Shown: one piece after another, positions 1 through 7,871 of the stretch | Layout: every line of letters begins with the position of its first letter | Numbering within the stretch: position 1 is the first letter of the stretch | Program-made: the position numbers and the translations under genes | The notes under the pieces: model-generated | What the model was told of the DNA's origin: nothing | The model's database searches: none | What the model saw: only the letters and a program-made list of their open reading frames with translations | Assembly: GCF_004137345.1 (NCBI RefSeq) | Contig: NZ_SDWV01000004.1 | Location: forward strand, 124,001 to 188,000 | Direction of reading: 5' to 3' | Length of the DNA: 64,000 bases | Origin: Nocardioides zhouii | Lineage (GTDB): Bacteria > Actinomycetota > Actinomycetes > Propionibacteriales > Nocardioidaceae

Positions 1-1
1 C

Positions 2-817
2 CAGGACAAGGTGTTGTTGACCGCCCTGTCGGACGGGGGTTGGGGGTGGCCCGAGGACGGGGCGGCGTCGACTCACCTGATCAAGCCGCAACCCGCATCC
101 GGCAACGTCCTGGACCGCCTCATCGAGGCCGAGGACTGGGCCATGCGCGTCGCTGCCGCGGCGGGACTCGATGCCGCGCGCACCCGCCTGACGACCTTCG
201 GCGAACGCCCCGCGATCGTGGTCACCCGCTACGACCGGACCGCCGAGGGGCACCGTCGACACCAGGAGGACTTCTGCCAAGCGCTCGGGCTGGATCCCCA
301 GGCCAAGTACGAGTCCCCGGCGGAGCGCGAGACCTACGGCGCCGCGCGCCTGCGTCGGCTCACCTCCCTGGCCGCGGTGCGCAGCACGGACCCCGACGCG
401 TTCCGACGACAGCTGCTCTCCTTCGTCACCTTCAACGCCGTCATCGGCAACGGCGACGCGCACTCCAAGAACTACTCCCTGCTGCTGGGCACCCAGGGCG
501 AGGTCACCCTCGCACCTCTGTACGACGCGGCACCCGTGATGTTCCTCGCCGCGCGCTTCCAGAACACCGGGCAGCTCATCAACGGCCGCACCCGGATCCC
601 GGCCGTCTCCGTCGCCGACCTCGCTGCGGAAGGCGCCAGCTGGGGGATGAGCGCCAGCCGGGCGGCCAGCACGGTGCGATCAGTCATCGATTCCACGTGG
701 GACGCAGTGCACGCGACGCCACTTCCGGCCGGGATCGAGCGGGTACTCCCTCAGCTCGAGAACCTGTGGGCCACGCGATCCTGGCGCGTCAACGAACAAG
801 CCACTCGTCGCGCGTGA
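2..817 (+). CDS. HipA-like serine/threonine kinase, 5' end outside window
   Basis: The reading frame is already open at base 2 (QDKVLLTAL, the usual HipA 'QxKxLL' segment), so the N-terminal part lies upstream of the window. The visible 271 residues are the HipA C-terminal kinase fold. Seen in order are VTRYDR, HQEDFCQALG, the catalytic loop NAVIGNGDAHSKNYSLL and the metal-binding LAPLYDAAPV. HipA toxins phosphorylate glutamyl-tRNA synthetase in E. coli; whether this one does is unknown. A HipB-like antitoxin would be expected just upstream and cannot be seen. The 3' end overlaps the convergent acetyltransferase gene by 29 bp. The family is certain; toxin activity is inferred. Confidence 0.9.
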   Translation, partial: QDKVLLTALSDGGWGWPEDGAASTHLIKPQPASGNVLDRLIEAEDWAMRVAAAAGLDAARTRLTTFGERPAIVVTRYDRTAEGHRRHQEDFCQALGLDPQAKYESPAERETYGAARLRRLTSLAAVRSTDPDAFRRQLLSFVTFNAVIGNGDAHSKNYSLLLGTQGEVTLAPLYDAAPVMFLAARFQNTGQLINGRTRIPAVSVADLAAEGASWGMSASRAASTVRSVIDSTWDAVHATPLPAGIERVLPQLENLWATRSWRVNEQATRRA

Positions 818-1331
818 CCCGGTAGAGCCGGCTGTCCCCCTCGTACCACGGGTCCTGCTGCACACCGAGGAACGGCAGGCCGAGGCGCTCGGCGACGTGG
901 GCCGACGCGTCGTTGTCGACGTACATCCCGCACCACACCTCCGCCAGCCCGCGCTCGAAGACGTCGTCGATCAGTGCTCGGGCGGCCTCGGTGGCGTAGC
1001 CGTGGCCGGCCGAGTCGGGGTGCAGCCACCAGCCGACCTCGTACTCCCCCATGAAGAGTCCGGTGTCGAGACGGTGGGCGCGGGCGAGCGACACCTTCCC
1101 GGCGACGACTCCGGTGTCGCGGACCACGATCGCGCGAGTCACGTCGAACTGATCGGCCGCCTCGCGCTGCCGACGTACGTCGATCCAGTCCAGCGCTTCG
1201 TCGAGATCGGCCATCGGCGCTGGCGGCGGGTTGCCCAGCCAGCGGATGACCTCGGACCTGCCGAGGGTGTCGAGGACGCGCGGCGCGTCGGCAGCGGCGT
1301 ACGGCCGCAGCAGGAGGCGCTCGGTCCTCAG
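789..1331 (-). CDS. GNAT-family N-acetyltransferase (RimJ/RimL type)
   Basis: A GNAT acetyltransferase of about 180 aa that would transfer acetyl from acetyl-CoA to an amine. It begins LRTERLLLRPY, the standard first strand of RimJ/RimL-like proteins, and carries the acetyl-CoA loop in HPDSAGHGYATEAARAL, followed by DNDASAHVAERLGL. The start is unusual: no ATG, GTG or TTG lies in frame near the conserved N-terminus. The best-placed codon is CTG at 1331, overlapping the TGA of the response regulator gene as CTGA. The next candidate is inside that gene, near 1475, and would add a 48-residue basic extension that does not look like protein. Translational coupling to the regulator is likely. Substrate unknown. 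Confidence 0.75.
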   Translation of the reverse strand: MRTERLLLRPYAAADAPRVLDTLGRSEVIRWLGNPPPAPMADLDEALDWIDVRRQREAADQFDVTRAIVVRDTGVVAGKVSLARAHRLDTGLFMGEYEVGWWLHPDSAGHGYATEAARALIDDVFERGLAEVWCGMYVDNDASAHVAERLGLPFLGVQQDPWYEGDSRLYRVTRDEWLVR

Positions 1332-2023
1332 GCCGGGCTGCCGGTCTCGAGGCGGAAGCCGACACCGCGGATGGCGACGACGCGCTCCCCCGCCTCGGCA
1401 GCCTCGAGCTTGCTGCGCAGGCGACCGATGGTGACGTCGAGGGTCTTGGTCGAGCCGTACCAGTTCTGGTCCCACACCTGGTTCATCAACGTCTCGCGCG
1501 GCACCACCTTGTCGTGGTGGGAGGCGAGGACCGCGAGGACGTCGAACTCCTTGGCGGTCAGCGCGAGCTCGCGCTCGCCGAGGTGTACGCGGCGCGAGGC
1601 GGCGTCGATCTTGAGGCCCGAGGCGGTGGTGACGGTGGTGTCGTTGGGTACGACGACCGCGCTGCGGCGCAGCAGCGCCCGCACCCGCGCGAGCAGCTCG
1701 GCGAGGCCGAACGGCTTGGCGAGGTAGTCGTCCGCACCGACGTCGAGGCCGACCACCCGGTCGAGCTCGCCGGCCCGCGCGGTGACCATGATGATCCCCC
1801 CGGTGTAGCCGCCCGCGCGCATCTGCCGACAGGCGTCGATGCCGTCCATGTCGGGCAGGCCGAGGTCGAGGATGACGACCGCCGGAGCCTCCTCGATCAC
1901 GAACTCCACTGCTTCTGCGCCACCCGAGACGCGACTGACGTCGTAGCCTTCCCGCTCCAGGGTGCGCATCAGCGGGACGGCGATGTCTTCCTCGTCCTCA
2001 ACCACCAACACGTCGTGCACCAT
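1328..2023 (-). CDS. OmpR/PhoB-type response regulator
   Basis: A two-component response regulator. The receiver domain comes first (acidic pocket VVEDEED, phospho-acceptor Asp about residue 53 in VILDLGLPDMDG, switch lysine in DDYLAKPF). A winged-helix DNA-binding domain follows (ALTAKEFDVLAVL, then VWDQNWYGSTKTLDVTIGRLRSKLE, ending RGVGFRLE). I chose the ATG at 2023 because MVHDVLVVEDE is where the receiver fold begins. An ATG at 2047, which overlaps the stop of the small upstream ORF as ATGA, would add eight residues. No histidine kinase gene is adjacent, so this is an orphan in the window. It is probably cotranscribed with the 48-aa ORF before it and the GNAT gene after it. Confidence 0.9.
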   Translation of the reverse strand: MVHDVLVVEDEEDIAVPLMRTLEREGYDVSRVSGGAEAVEFVIEEAPAVVILDLGLPDMDGIDACRQMRAGGYTGGIIMVTARAGELDRVVGLDVGADDYLAKPFGLAELLARVRALLRRSAVVVPNDTTVTTASGLKIDAASRRVHLGERELALTAKEFDVLAVLASHHDKVVPRETLMNQVWDQNWYGSTKTLDVTIGRLRSKLEAAEAGERVVAIRGVGFRLETGSPA

Positions 2024-2043
2024 GCAGGGAGCATAGAGGCCGG

Positions 2044-2190
2044 TCATCGAGAGGTGTGGTGAATGCCCATCTCGCTGGTCGGGGTGATGACCGTCTGCGA
2101 CGGCGAGGCCGGGGCCTGCTCACCGGGTCCGAGCACCACGGATCCCGCCGCCAGGAGGACGGCGACCGGGATCAGCAGGAGGCGGGACAC
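2044..2190 (-). CDS. small secreted or membrane-anchored peptide (48 aa), unrecognised
   Basis: A short ORF starting with GTG at 2190 (MSRLLLIPVAVLLAAGSV). It has one hydrophobic segment at residues 4-20, then a short Pro/Ser/Thr-rich tail ending HHTSR. This is the shape of a signal peptide with a tiny exported tail, or of a small membrane protein. Its TGA overlaps the possible upstream ATG (2047) of the response regulator as ATGA, which suggests translational coupling and argues that the ORF is real. I do not recognise a family. A role as an accessory of the orphan regulator is only a guess. Confidence 0.45.
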   Translation of the reverse strand: MSRLLLIPVAVLLAAGSVVLGPGEQAPASPSQTVITPTSEMGIHHTSR

Positions 2191-2310
2191 GTGTCAAGGA
2201 TCGGTTGCGTCCCTCCACGCGCGACCCTCGTGACGGTCACATGAAGTAAAAGAATCGGGCAGGAACGGGTGCAAACGGGCAATGACGGGCAATGGCATCG
2301 GAGGGCCCGC
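2191..2310. other. intergenic region upstream of the 48-aa ORF
   Basis: There is no gene here. It holds a GTGACGGTCAC palindrome at about 2230-2240. On the minus strand, a TTGCAC and TTTTAC pair separated by 17 bases could be a promoter for the small ORF and response regulator. The hexamers are weak matches, so this is a suggestion only. Confidence 0.3.
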
Positions 2311-3225
2311 TCAGGCCTCGAAGACGTCCCCCAGCTCGGCCACCCGCGCGAGCACCTGCTCGAAGGTGAACTGGTCGAGCGCGAGCTCGTCCTCCGCGCC
2401 CTCCTCGACCTCGTCCCAGGTCAGCGGCGTTGCGGCAGTGGGCCGCTCCTTGCCGCGCAGGGAGTAGGGCGAGACGGTGGTCTTCGAGCCGGAGTTCTGC
2501 GACCAGTCGAGGAACACCTTGCCCGGCCGCCTGGCCTTCGTCATGGTCGCCGTCACGAGGTCGCCGCGCTCCTTCTGCAGCTCCTCGGCGATCTCCTTGG
2601 CCAGCGCGGTCGTGCCGTCGCTGTCGAGGCTCTTCCTCCCCGTGTCGGGCAGCGGGGCGTAGAGGTGCAGGCCCTTGCTCCCACTCGTCACCGGCGAGCA
2701 GGTCAGGTCGCGCTCGGCCAGCGCGGCGCGTACGAGCAGCGCCACCTGCGCGCACTCGTGCAGGCCGGCCGGGTCACCGGGGTCGAGGTCGATGACCAGG
2801 CGGTTGGGGTTGCGCGGCACGCCCTTCGCGTCGACCGTCCACTGGTGGACGTGCAGCTCGAGGGCGGCGAGGTTGGCCAGCCAGGTGAGCGTCGCGAGGT
2901 CGTCGCAGATCGGGAAGCGCAGCGTCCCATCGCCCTTGCCGGCCCGCGAGCCGGTGGTGGACACAGTGGCCGTACGCACCCACGACGGCGTGCCGGCCGG
3001 CGCGTTCTTCTCGAAGAAGCTCGACCCCTCCACGCCGTGCGGCCAGCGGATCCGGGTGACCGCGCGGTCCTTGAGGTGCGGCAGCAGCACGGGCGAGATC
3101 TGGGCGTAGTAGTTGAGCACCTCGCCCTTGGTCGTGCCGGTGCGCGGGTAGAGCACCTTGGCGAGGTTGCTGATGGAGAGCGTGCGGCCCTCGACGTCGA
3201 CGTGCACCTCGTTGGTCGGGCTCAT
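2311..3225 (-). CDS. ligD: LigD-type primase/polymerase domain protein (NHEJ)
   Basis: A stand-alone 304-aa LigD polymerase domain of the archaeo-eukaryotic primase fold. It fills gaps with ribo- or deoxynucleotides at double-strand breaks during non-homologous end joining. Seen are the N-terminal TLSISNLAKVLYP, the 5'-phosphate pocket region WPHGVEG..FFEKNAP, the catalytic metal-binding VIDLDPGD and the SGSKGLHLYAPL loop. The start is ATG at 3225 (MSPTNEV). The frame stays open upstream, but that stretch is an intercistronic repeat and not protein. The ATP-dependent ligase lies directly upstream on the same strand and Ku is divergent. The three activities that are fused in mycobacterial LigD are separate genes here; the LigD nuclease domain is not seen. 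Confidence 0.92.
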   Translation of the reverse strand: MSPTNEVHVDVEGRTLSISNLAKVLYPRTGTTKGEVLNYYAQISPVLLPHLKDRAVTRIRWPHGVEGSSFFEKNAPAGTPSWVRTATVSTTGSRAGKGDGTLRFPICDDLATLTWLANLAALELHVHQWTVDAKGVPRNPNRLVIDLDPGDPAGLHECAQVALLVRAALAERDLTCSPVTSGSKGLHLYAPLPDTGRKSLDSDGTTALAKEIAEELQKERGDLVTATMTKARRPGKVFLDWSQNSGSKTTVSPYSLRGKERPTAATPLTWDEVEEGAEDELALDQFTFEQVLARVAELGDVFEA

Positions 3226-3227
3226 CC

Positions 3228-3287
3228 GGGGTCCCCGCGGCGTTGTTCGGGGGAGCGAAGCGGAGGAGAAGAACGTTGGGGGGTGGT
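3228..3287 (-). repeat. MIRU-like intercistronic repeat, copy 1
   Basis: A 60-bp element begins (plus strand) with the palindrome GGGGTCCCC followed by GCGGCGTTGT. It fills the whole gap between the ligase stop and the ligD-polymerase start. A second copy at 7811-7870 matches at about 52 of 60 positions, in the same orientation and at the same kind of junction. See the finding. Confidence 0.75.
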
Positions 3288-4210
3288 CATCCAAGATCCT
3301 CTGGGGAGAGGTCGTCGCGGACGCCCCGGAAGGACGGCTGCCGGAGCCGTTCGTACCCCAGTCCGTGCGTGTCGATGTCCACCACGACCCGCGGCTCGAC
3401 CCAGAACGTGCCGTCGGCATCCACCCGGGGTACGTCGTCGGCGAAGGGCGACGAGTCGCTGGCCAACGGGGCGAGGAGCGCAGCCAGCCTCGTGCTGGTG
3501 GCTCCGGCGATGCCGCTGCCGACCCGGCCGCGGTAGAGCAGCCCGCCGGCGGTCTGCTCGCCGACGAGCAGTGCGGCCAGCCGGTCCGGCGTACCGACCT
3601 GCGGGCGCCAGCCGCCGACGACGAACGACCCGCGGTGGCGGTGCGCCAGCTTGCGCCAGTCCTCGCTGCGGGCGTCGAAGCGGTAGCGCGAGGCGCGGCG
3701 CTTGCTCACGACCCCCTCGAGCCCCTGGGCGAGGGTGGCGTCGAACAGCATGTCGCCGTCGTCGTACGCCGCCGGCACCTGCCACGTCGTGTCGGCGAGG
3801 GGCAGCTCCTCCAGCAGCGCGCGGCGCTCGTCCAGCGGACGACCGGTGAGGTCCTCGCCGTCGAGGCGGAGCAGGTCGAACACCATGAGTGTCGCCGGCA
3901 CCGACTTCACGAGCCGGGCGACCTCCTTGGCGTTGCGCAGGTGCATCCGGTGCTGGAGGACGCGGAAGTCGGGAAGGCCGCGTTCGTTGAGCGCGATCAC
4001 CTCGCCGTCGACGAGCAGGTCGCGGTCCCCGAGGGGCGGGTCGCTCAGCTCGGGCCAGGCGGCCGTGACGTTGTTGTCGTTGCGGCTGGTCATCCGGGCG
4101 ACCCCGTCGCGTACGTCGATGAGGACGCGGACGCCGTCCCACTTGACTTCGTGGAGCCACTGCGCGCCGGTCGGCACGCGGTCGGTCTTGCTGGCGAGCA
4201 TCGGGCGCAC
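3287..4210 (-). CDS. ATP-dependent DNA ligase (LigD/LigC-type ligase domain)
   Basis: A 307-aa ATP-dependent DNA ligase that would seal breaks in end joining. It has the nucleotidyl-transferase motif I in HEVKWDGVR, with the adenylated lysine about residue 23. Motif III is VDGEVIAL, motif IV lies in QGLEGVVSKR, and motif V is in EDWRKLAHR. A C-terminal OB-fold region follows (VGGWRPQVG to VWVEPRVVVDID-like sequence). The start is GTG at 4210; an ATG at 4201 is an alternative. It is divergent from ku across only 38 bp, so both promoters must sit in that short interval or in the coding ends. Confidence 0.92.
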   Translation of the reverse strand: MRPMLASKTDRVPTGAQWLHEVKWDGVRVLIDVRDGVARMTSRNDNNVTAAWPELSDPPLGDRDLLVDGEVIALNERGLPDFRVLQHRMHLRNAKEVARLVKSVPATLMVFDLLRLDGEDLTGRPLDERRALLEELPLADTTWQVPAAYDDGDMLFDATLAQGLEGVVSKRRASRYRFDARSEDWRKLAHRHRGSFVVGGWRPQVGTPDRLAALLVGEQTAGGLLYRGRVGSGIAGATSTRLAALLAPLASDSSPFADDVPRVDADGTFWVEPRVVVDIDTHGLGYERLRQPSFRGVRDDLSPEDLG

Positions 4211-4248
4211 GGCTGCAGTCTGTCAGTCACTGCGGCTATCGTTTCGGG

Positions 4249-5172
4249 ATGCGAGCGATCTGGAAGGGTGCCGTCTCCTTCGGCCTGGTCAGCGTCCCCG
4301 TGAAGCTCTACGCGGCCACCGAGAGCCATGACGTCTCGTTCCGCCAGGTGCACGCCAAGGACGGCGGGCGCATCAAGTACCAGCGCGTCTGCTCCCTCGA
4401 CGGCGAGGAGGTGGCCTACGCCGACATCGCCAAGGGATACGAGACCGAGGACGGCGAGATGGTCATCCTCACCGACGACGACATGGCCGAGCTCCCGTCG
4501 ACGTCGTCGCGCGAGATCGCTGTCGAAAAGTTCGTGCCGAGCGAGCAGATCGACCCGCTGCTCTTCGAGAAGTCTTACTACCTCGAGCCCGAGGGCGCCG
4601 GCGCCAAGCCGTACGCCCTGCTCCGCCAGGCGCTGCTCGACGCCGACCGGATGGCCGTCGTGACGGTCGCCCTGCGCCAGCGCACGAGCATCGCGGTGCT
4701 CCGCGTCAAGGACGACATCATCGTGCTCCAGACGATGATGTGGCCCGACGAGATCCGCACCCCCGACTTCTCGGTCGAGTCCGGCGACGTGAAGCCCGCC
4801 GAGGTGAAGATGGCGCACATGCTCGTCGAGACGCTGGCCGGCGACTTCGACGCCACCGAGTTCGAGGACGACTACGCGGGTGCCGTCGAGGCGCTGGTGA
4901 AGTCGAAGATCGAGGGCGGCGAGATCAAGCGCACCGAGACCTCGACCAAGACCTCCGGCGAGGTCGTCGACCTGCTCGCGGCCCTGCAGAAGTCGGTCGC
5001 CGCCGCCAAGACCGCGCGCGGCGAGGACGCCGACGCGGCTGACGACAAGCCGGCGACGAAGGCGGCAGCCAAGAAGGCTCCCGCCAAGAAGACCGCTGCG
5101 AAGAAGGCGCCGGCCAAGAAGACCGCCGCCAAGAAGACCGCTGCCAAGAAGCAGGCGAAGAAGGCCAGCTGA
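4249..5172 (+). CDS. ku: Ku homodimer protein, DNA end-binding (NHEJ)
   Basis: Bacterial Ku of 307 aa that rings DNA ends and recruits the ligase and polymerase. The beginning MRAIWKGAVSFGLVSVPVKLY is the family signature, and the Ku70/80 core runs to about residue 250. The C-terminus from about residue 262 is a lysine/alanine-rich tail of repeated PAKKTAAKKA-like units. Such tails in actinobacterial Ku proteins are known to help DNA binding and threading. The ligase and polymerase genes are divergent next door. A possible terminator hairpin (ACCGCT/AGCGGT) follows the stop. Confidence 0.97.
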   Translation: MRAIWKGAVSFGLVSVPVKLYAATESHDVSFRQVHAKDGGRIKYQRVCSLDGEEVAYADIAKGYETEDGEMVILTDDDMAELPSTSSREIAVEKFVPSEQIDPLLFEKSYYLEPEGAGAKPYALLRQALLDADRMAVVTVALRQRTSIAVLRVKDDIIVLQTMMWPDEIRTPDFSVESGDVKPAEVKMAHMLVETLAGDFDATEFEDDYAGAVEALVKSKIEGGEIKRTETSTKTSGEVVDLLAALQKSVAAAKTARGEDADAADDKPATKAAAKKAPAKKTAAKKAPAKKTAAKKTAAKKQAKKAS

Positions 5173-5272
5173 CCGCTGCCGCGCCGCCTCGAGCGGTGCG
5201 TGAGACATCTTCCGCGCGCCCGGAACATGCGCCACCCACCGCTCCAACCGGGCTGTCAGGCGCCGTCGTCGG

Positions 5273-5424
5273 ACGGCGCGCTGGTCAGCGGTGGCCCAGC
5301 CACCTTCGCGGCGTACGGACTGTGGGTGGACCACCGCTCGCGGGCAGAGCGGTGGTACGGCGCCCTGGTCAGCGGTGGCCCAGCCACCTTCGCGGCGTAC
5401 GGACTGTGGGTGGACCACCGCTCG
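5273..5424. repeat. two direct copies of a 60-bp palindromic repeat
   Basis: Two identical 60-bp copies at 5281-5340 and 5365-5424, 84 bp apart. Identity extends about 7 bases further upstream with one mismatch. Each copy contains the hairpin GGTGGC-CCA-GCCACC. Between them, GAGCGGTGG pairs with CCACCGCTC across a 7-base loop. The block sits between the convergent ku and hydrolase genes, so it may end transcription in both directions. No protein is supported in any frame. Confidence 0.85.
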
Positions 5425-5455
5425 GGCGGACTGCCACGAGCCCGAAGAGCAGAGG

Positions 5456-6346
5456 CTAGAGCCCCGCGAGATCCCGGAGGTCGGCGAGGATCTCGTCGAG
5501 CTTCGCGACCAGGGAGAGGTGTCCCTCGTCGTCGTGGAGGTGGGCGCGGGCGCCCGGGATGGCGCGCGCCAGCCAGCGGCCGTGGTCGTACGGCACCATC
5601 TTGTCGTGGGCGCCCTGCCACACCGAGACGGGCACCGTGATGTCACGGACGTCGAACCCCCAGGGCCGGACGATCTGGAGGTTGTCCTCCAGCATCCCGA
5701 CGGCACCCTGGGCGACGGAGTGCCGGAAGGTCGCGGCGAGGTGATCGGCGAAGTCGCCCGTCAGCGCAGCAGCGTCGACCTCGTCGACGAGGCCGCCGAG
5801 GGCGGCGACGATGTCGTCGCCGCCGACCTGCGCCAGCTCGGCCGTCTGCTCGTCGGCCAGCGGACGGAAGGCCTCGCGTCCGATGCGGGCGGCCTCGAAG
5901 TCGCGGACGTTCTCAGGGCCCATGCCGGCCGTCCAGTCCAGGCCGTCGACGCCGTACGGCGCGACGCCGGCGAGGGTCGCCACCGCGCGGCACCGCTCGG
6001 GGAGCAGCGCGCCGCACGCCAGCGCACGCGGGCCGCCGCCTGACCAACCGAGGGTGACGAAGTCACCGATCCCGAGGTGCTCGAGCAGGAGGACGGTGTC
6101 GTCGACGTCCGCGGCGATCGGGACCGGCCACTCGCCCACCTCGGGCCGGGGGGTCGAGGCGCCGTAGCCGGGCCGCGAGTACGTGACCAGCCGGAGGCCG
6201 GCCCGCGCCACGGTGTCGGAGAGCGTGCGGTCCTCGACGACTGCCGTCGGTGTGCCGTAGTGGTGGACGAAGGGGAAGCCGTCCGGGTCACCGCCGGTCA
6301 GGTACTCGAGCAAGCGGCCGTCGGGCAGGGTGAGCAACTCGACCAT
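5456..6346 (-). CDS. alpha/beta hydrolase
   Basis: A 296-aa alpha/beta-hydrolase-fold protein. The nucleophile elbow is GWSGGGP (Ser about residue 102), the acid is likely Asp in GAHDKMVP and the base His in DDEGHLSL. The oxyanion-region motif HHYGTPTA stands where many members have HGxPG. The start is the ATG at 6346 (MVELLTLPDGR) rather than the GTG five codons earlier. It lies downstream of the carboxyltransferase gene with an 18-bp gap and may be in the same transcript, so it could be a thioesterase or lactonase for that pathway. The substrate cannot be read from sequence. Confidence 0.88.
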   Translation of the reverse strand: MVELLTLPDGRLLEYLTGGDPDGFPFVHHYGTPTAVVEDRTLSDTVARAGLRLVTYSRPGYGASTPRPEVGEWPVPIAADVDDTVLLLEHLGIGDFVTLGWSGGGPRALACGALLPERCRAVATLAGVAPYGVDGLDWTAGMGPENVRDFEAARIGREAFRPLADEQTAELAQVGGDDIVAALGGLVDEVDAAALTGDFADHLAATFRHSVAQGAVGMLEDNLQIVRPWGFDVRDITVPVSVWQGAHDKMVPYDHGRWLARAIPGARAHLHDDEGHLSLVAKLDEILADLRDLAGL

Positions 6347-6364
6347 GCCCGATCGTCGCACGCC

Positions 6365-7810
6365 TCAGGCGCCGATCCGCACCTCTGTACGGGTGGCCTC
6401 GCGCAGCAGTGCCGACACCTCGGCGGCGACCGCGACCGCGAGGTCGCGCGCGGACTCTCCGTCGACCTCCGGCACCACGTGCTGCACGATCCCGTCGGCC
6501 AGGAGGTCCGTGGCACGCACCCGCTGGCGCGTCGCCATCTCCGCGGCGTGGTCGACGTCGCCGTGCACGATCACGCTCGCTCCCTCCGCCGGGAGCGGGG
6601 CGAGCCACGCGTGCTCGGCCGCGATGACCGTACGGGCGGGCAGGAACGCGAGCGCCCCTCCCCCGCACCCCTGGCCGAGGATGACCGCGACTGTCGGCAC
6701 CGTCATCGTGGTGAGCGTCGCGATGCACCGGGCGATCTCGCCTGCGATGGCGCGCTCCTCGGCCTCGGGCGACAGCTCTGCGCCGGGGGTGTCGATGACC
6801 GTGACCAGCGGGAGGCCGAGCTCCCCGGCGAGCCGCATGCCGCGGCGTGCCTCGCGGAGGGCACCAGGCCCCATCGCGTGGCCGGGCGTCTGGCGAGCCC
6901 GGTCCTGGCCGACGACGACGCACGGCTGGTCGTCGATGCGGGTGAGCGCCACCATGACTGTCGAGTCGCGCTCGCCCTCGTCGGTGCCGCGCAGCTGGAT
7001 CGTCCCGCTCGCGCCGTGGGCGAGGAGGTCGCGCAGGCCCGCCCGGTCCGTACGCCGCGTGCGCTCGATGCTCTCCCACGCGCTCGCGCCGGCGAGCGGC
7101 CGGGCGGCACGGCCGGGCAGCCGGCCCGGGCCGGGTGCGTCGACCAGCACCCCGAGGGCGAGGTCGACCATCGCGGGCAGGTCCTCCGCGGCGACGACGC
7201 CGTCGATGACGCCGGCGGCGGCGAGGTTCTCCGCGACCTGGACGCCGGGACGGAACGGCCGCCCGTTGAGCGCCTCGAAGACCTTCGGCCCCAGGAAGCC
7301 CACCAGCGCGCCGGGCTCGGCCACGGTGACGTGCCCCAGCGATCCCCACGAGGCGTAGACGCCACCGGTCGTGGGGTGGCGCAGGTGCACGAGGTAGGGC
7401 AGGCCGGCGGCCCGGTGCTCCATCAGCGCGCGGGAGATCTCGGCCATCCGTACGAAGGCGGGCGTGCCCTCCTGCATGCGGGTGCCGCCCGACGCGGTGC
7501 TGGCCAGCAGGGGCAGGCCCTCGACGGTGGCACGACGTACGGCCGAGGTGATCCGGTCGGCTGCGGCGCGGCCGATCGAGCCGGCGAGGAAGCCGAACTC
7601 GTTGACCACGACCGCCACCGGCCGGCCGCGGACCTCACCGCGGCCGGTGAGCACGGACTCGTCGGTGCCGGCCTTGGCGGCTGCCGCCTCGAGGACGGCG
7701 CGATAGCCGGGCTCCACCGACGAGAGGTCGATCGGCTCGTCCCACGACACGAAGGTGCCGGGGTCGAGCACCAGGTCGAGCAGCTCGTGGGCCGACCAGC
7801 GACGCGTCAC
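6365..7810 (-). CDS. fused carboxyltransferase (AccD-AccA / MdcDE-like)
   Basis: A 481-aa protein joining a beta-type (AccD-like) N-terminal half to an alpha-type (AccA-like) C-terminal half. The first half contains STASGGTRMQEG and HPTTGGVYASWG, and the second half contains DTPGAELSPEAEERAIAGEI and GQGCGGGALAF. Both are crotonase-fold halves with glycine-rich acyl-CoA pockets. No AccD zinc finger is seen. No biotin carboxylase or biotin carrier gene is near, so it may act as a biotin-independent malonyl-thioester decarboxylase like MdcD/MdcE rather than as part of acetyl-CoA carboxylase. It starts with GTG at 7810, directly after a MIRU-like repeat that separates it from the CoA-transferase gene. 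Confidence 0.85.
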   Translation of the reverse strand: MTRRWSAHELLDLVLDPGTFVSWDEPIDLSSVEPGYRAVLEAAAAKAGTDESVLTGRGEVRGRPVAVVVNEFGFLAGSIGRAAADRITSAVRRATVEGLPLLASTASGGTRMQEGTPAFVRMAEISRALMEHRAAGLPYLVHLRHPTTGGVYASWGSLGHVTVAEPGALVGFLGPKVFEALNGRPFRPGVQVAENLAAAGVIDGVVAAEDLPAMVDLALGVLVDAPGPGRLPGRAARPLAGASAWESIERTRRTDRAGLRDLLAHGASGTIQLRGTDEGERDSTVMVALTRIDDQPCVVVGQDRARQTPGHAMGPGALREARRGMRLAGELGLPLVTVIDTPGAELSPEAEERAIAGEIARCIATLTTMTVPTVAVILGQGCGGGALAFLPARTVIAAEHAWLAPLPAEGASVIVHGDVDHAAEMATRQRVRATDLLADGIVQHVVPEVDGESARDLAVAVAAEVSALLREATRTEVRIGA

Positions 7811-7870
7811 GGGGTCCCCGCGGCGTTGTCTGGAGGAGCGCAGCGGAGGAGGAGAACGTCGTGGGGTGTA
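7811..7870 (-). repeat. MIRU-like intercistronic repeat, copy 2
   Basis: Second copy of the 60-bp element found at 3228-3287. It starts right at the carboxyltransferase start codon and ends one base before the stop of the CoA-transferase gene. The first 19 bases are identical in the two copies. The polypurine stretch AGCGGAGGAG is also shared. Confidence 0.75.
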
Positions 7871-7871
7871 C

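Noticed and set aside
2269..3849. 526-codon plus-strand frame over ligD-polymerase and ligase
   Set aside because: Antisense shadow of two certain NHEJ genes.
5060..5170. Tandem DNA repeats at the 3' end of ku
   Set aside because: They encode the lysine/alanine-rich tail known from actinobacterial Ku proteins, so no separate repeat element is needed.
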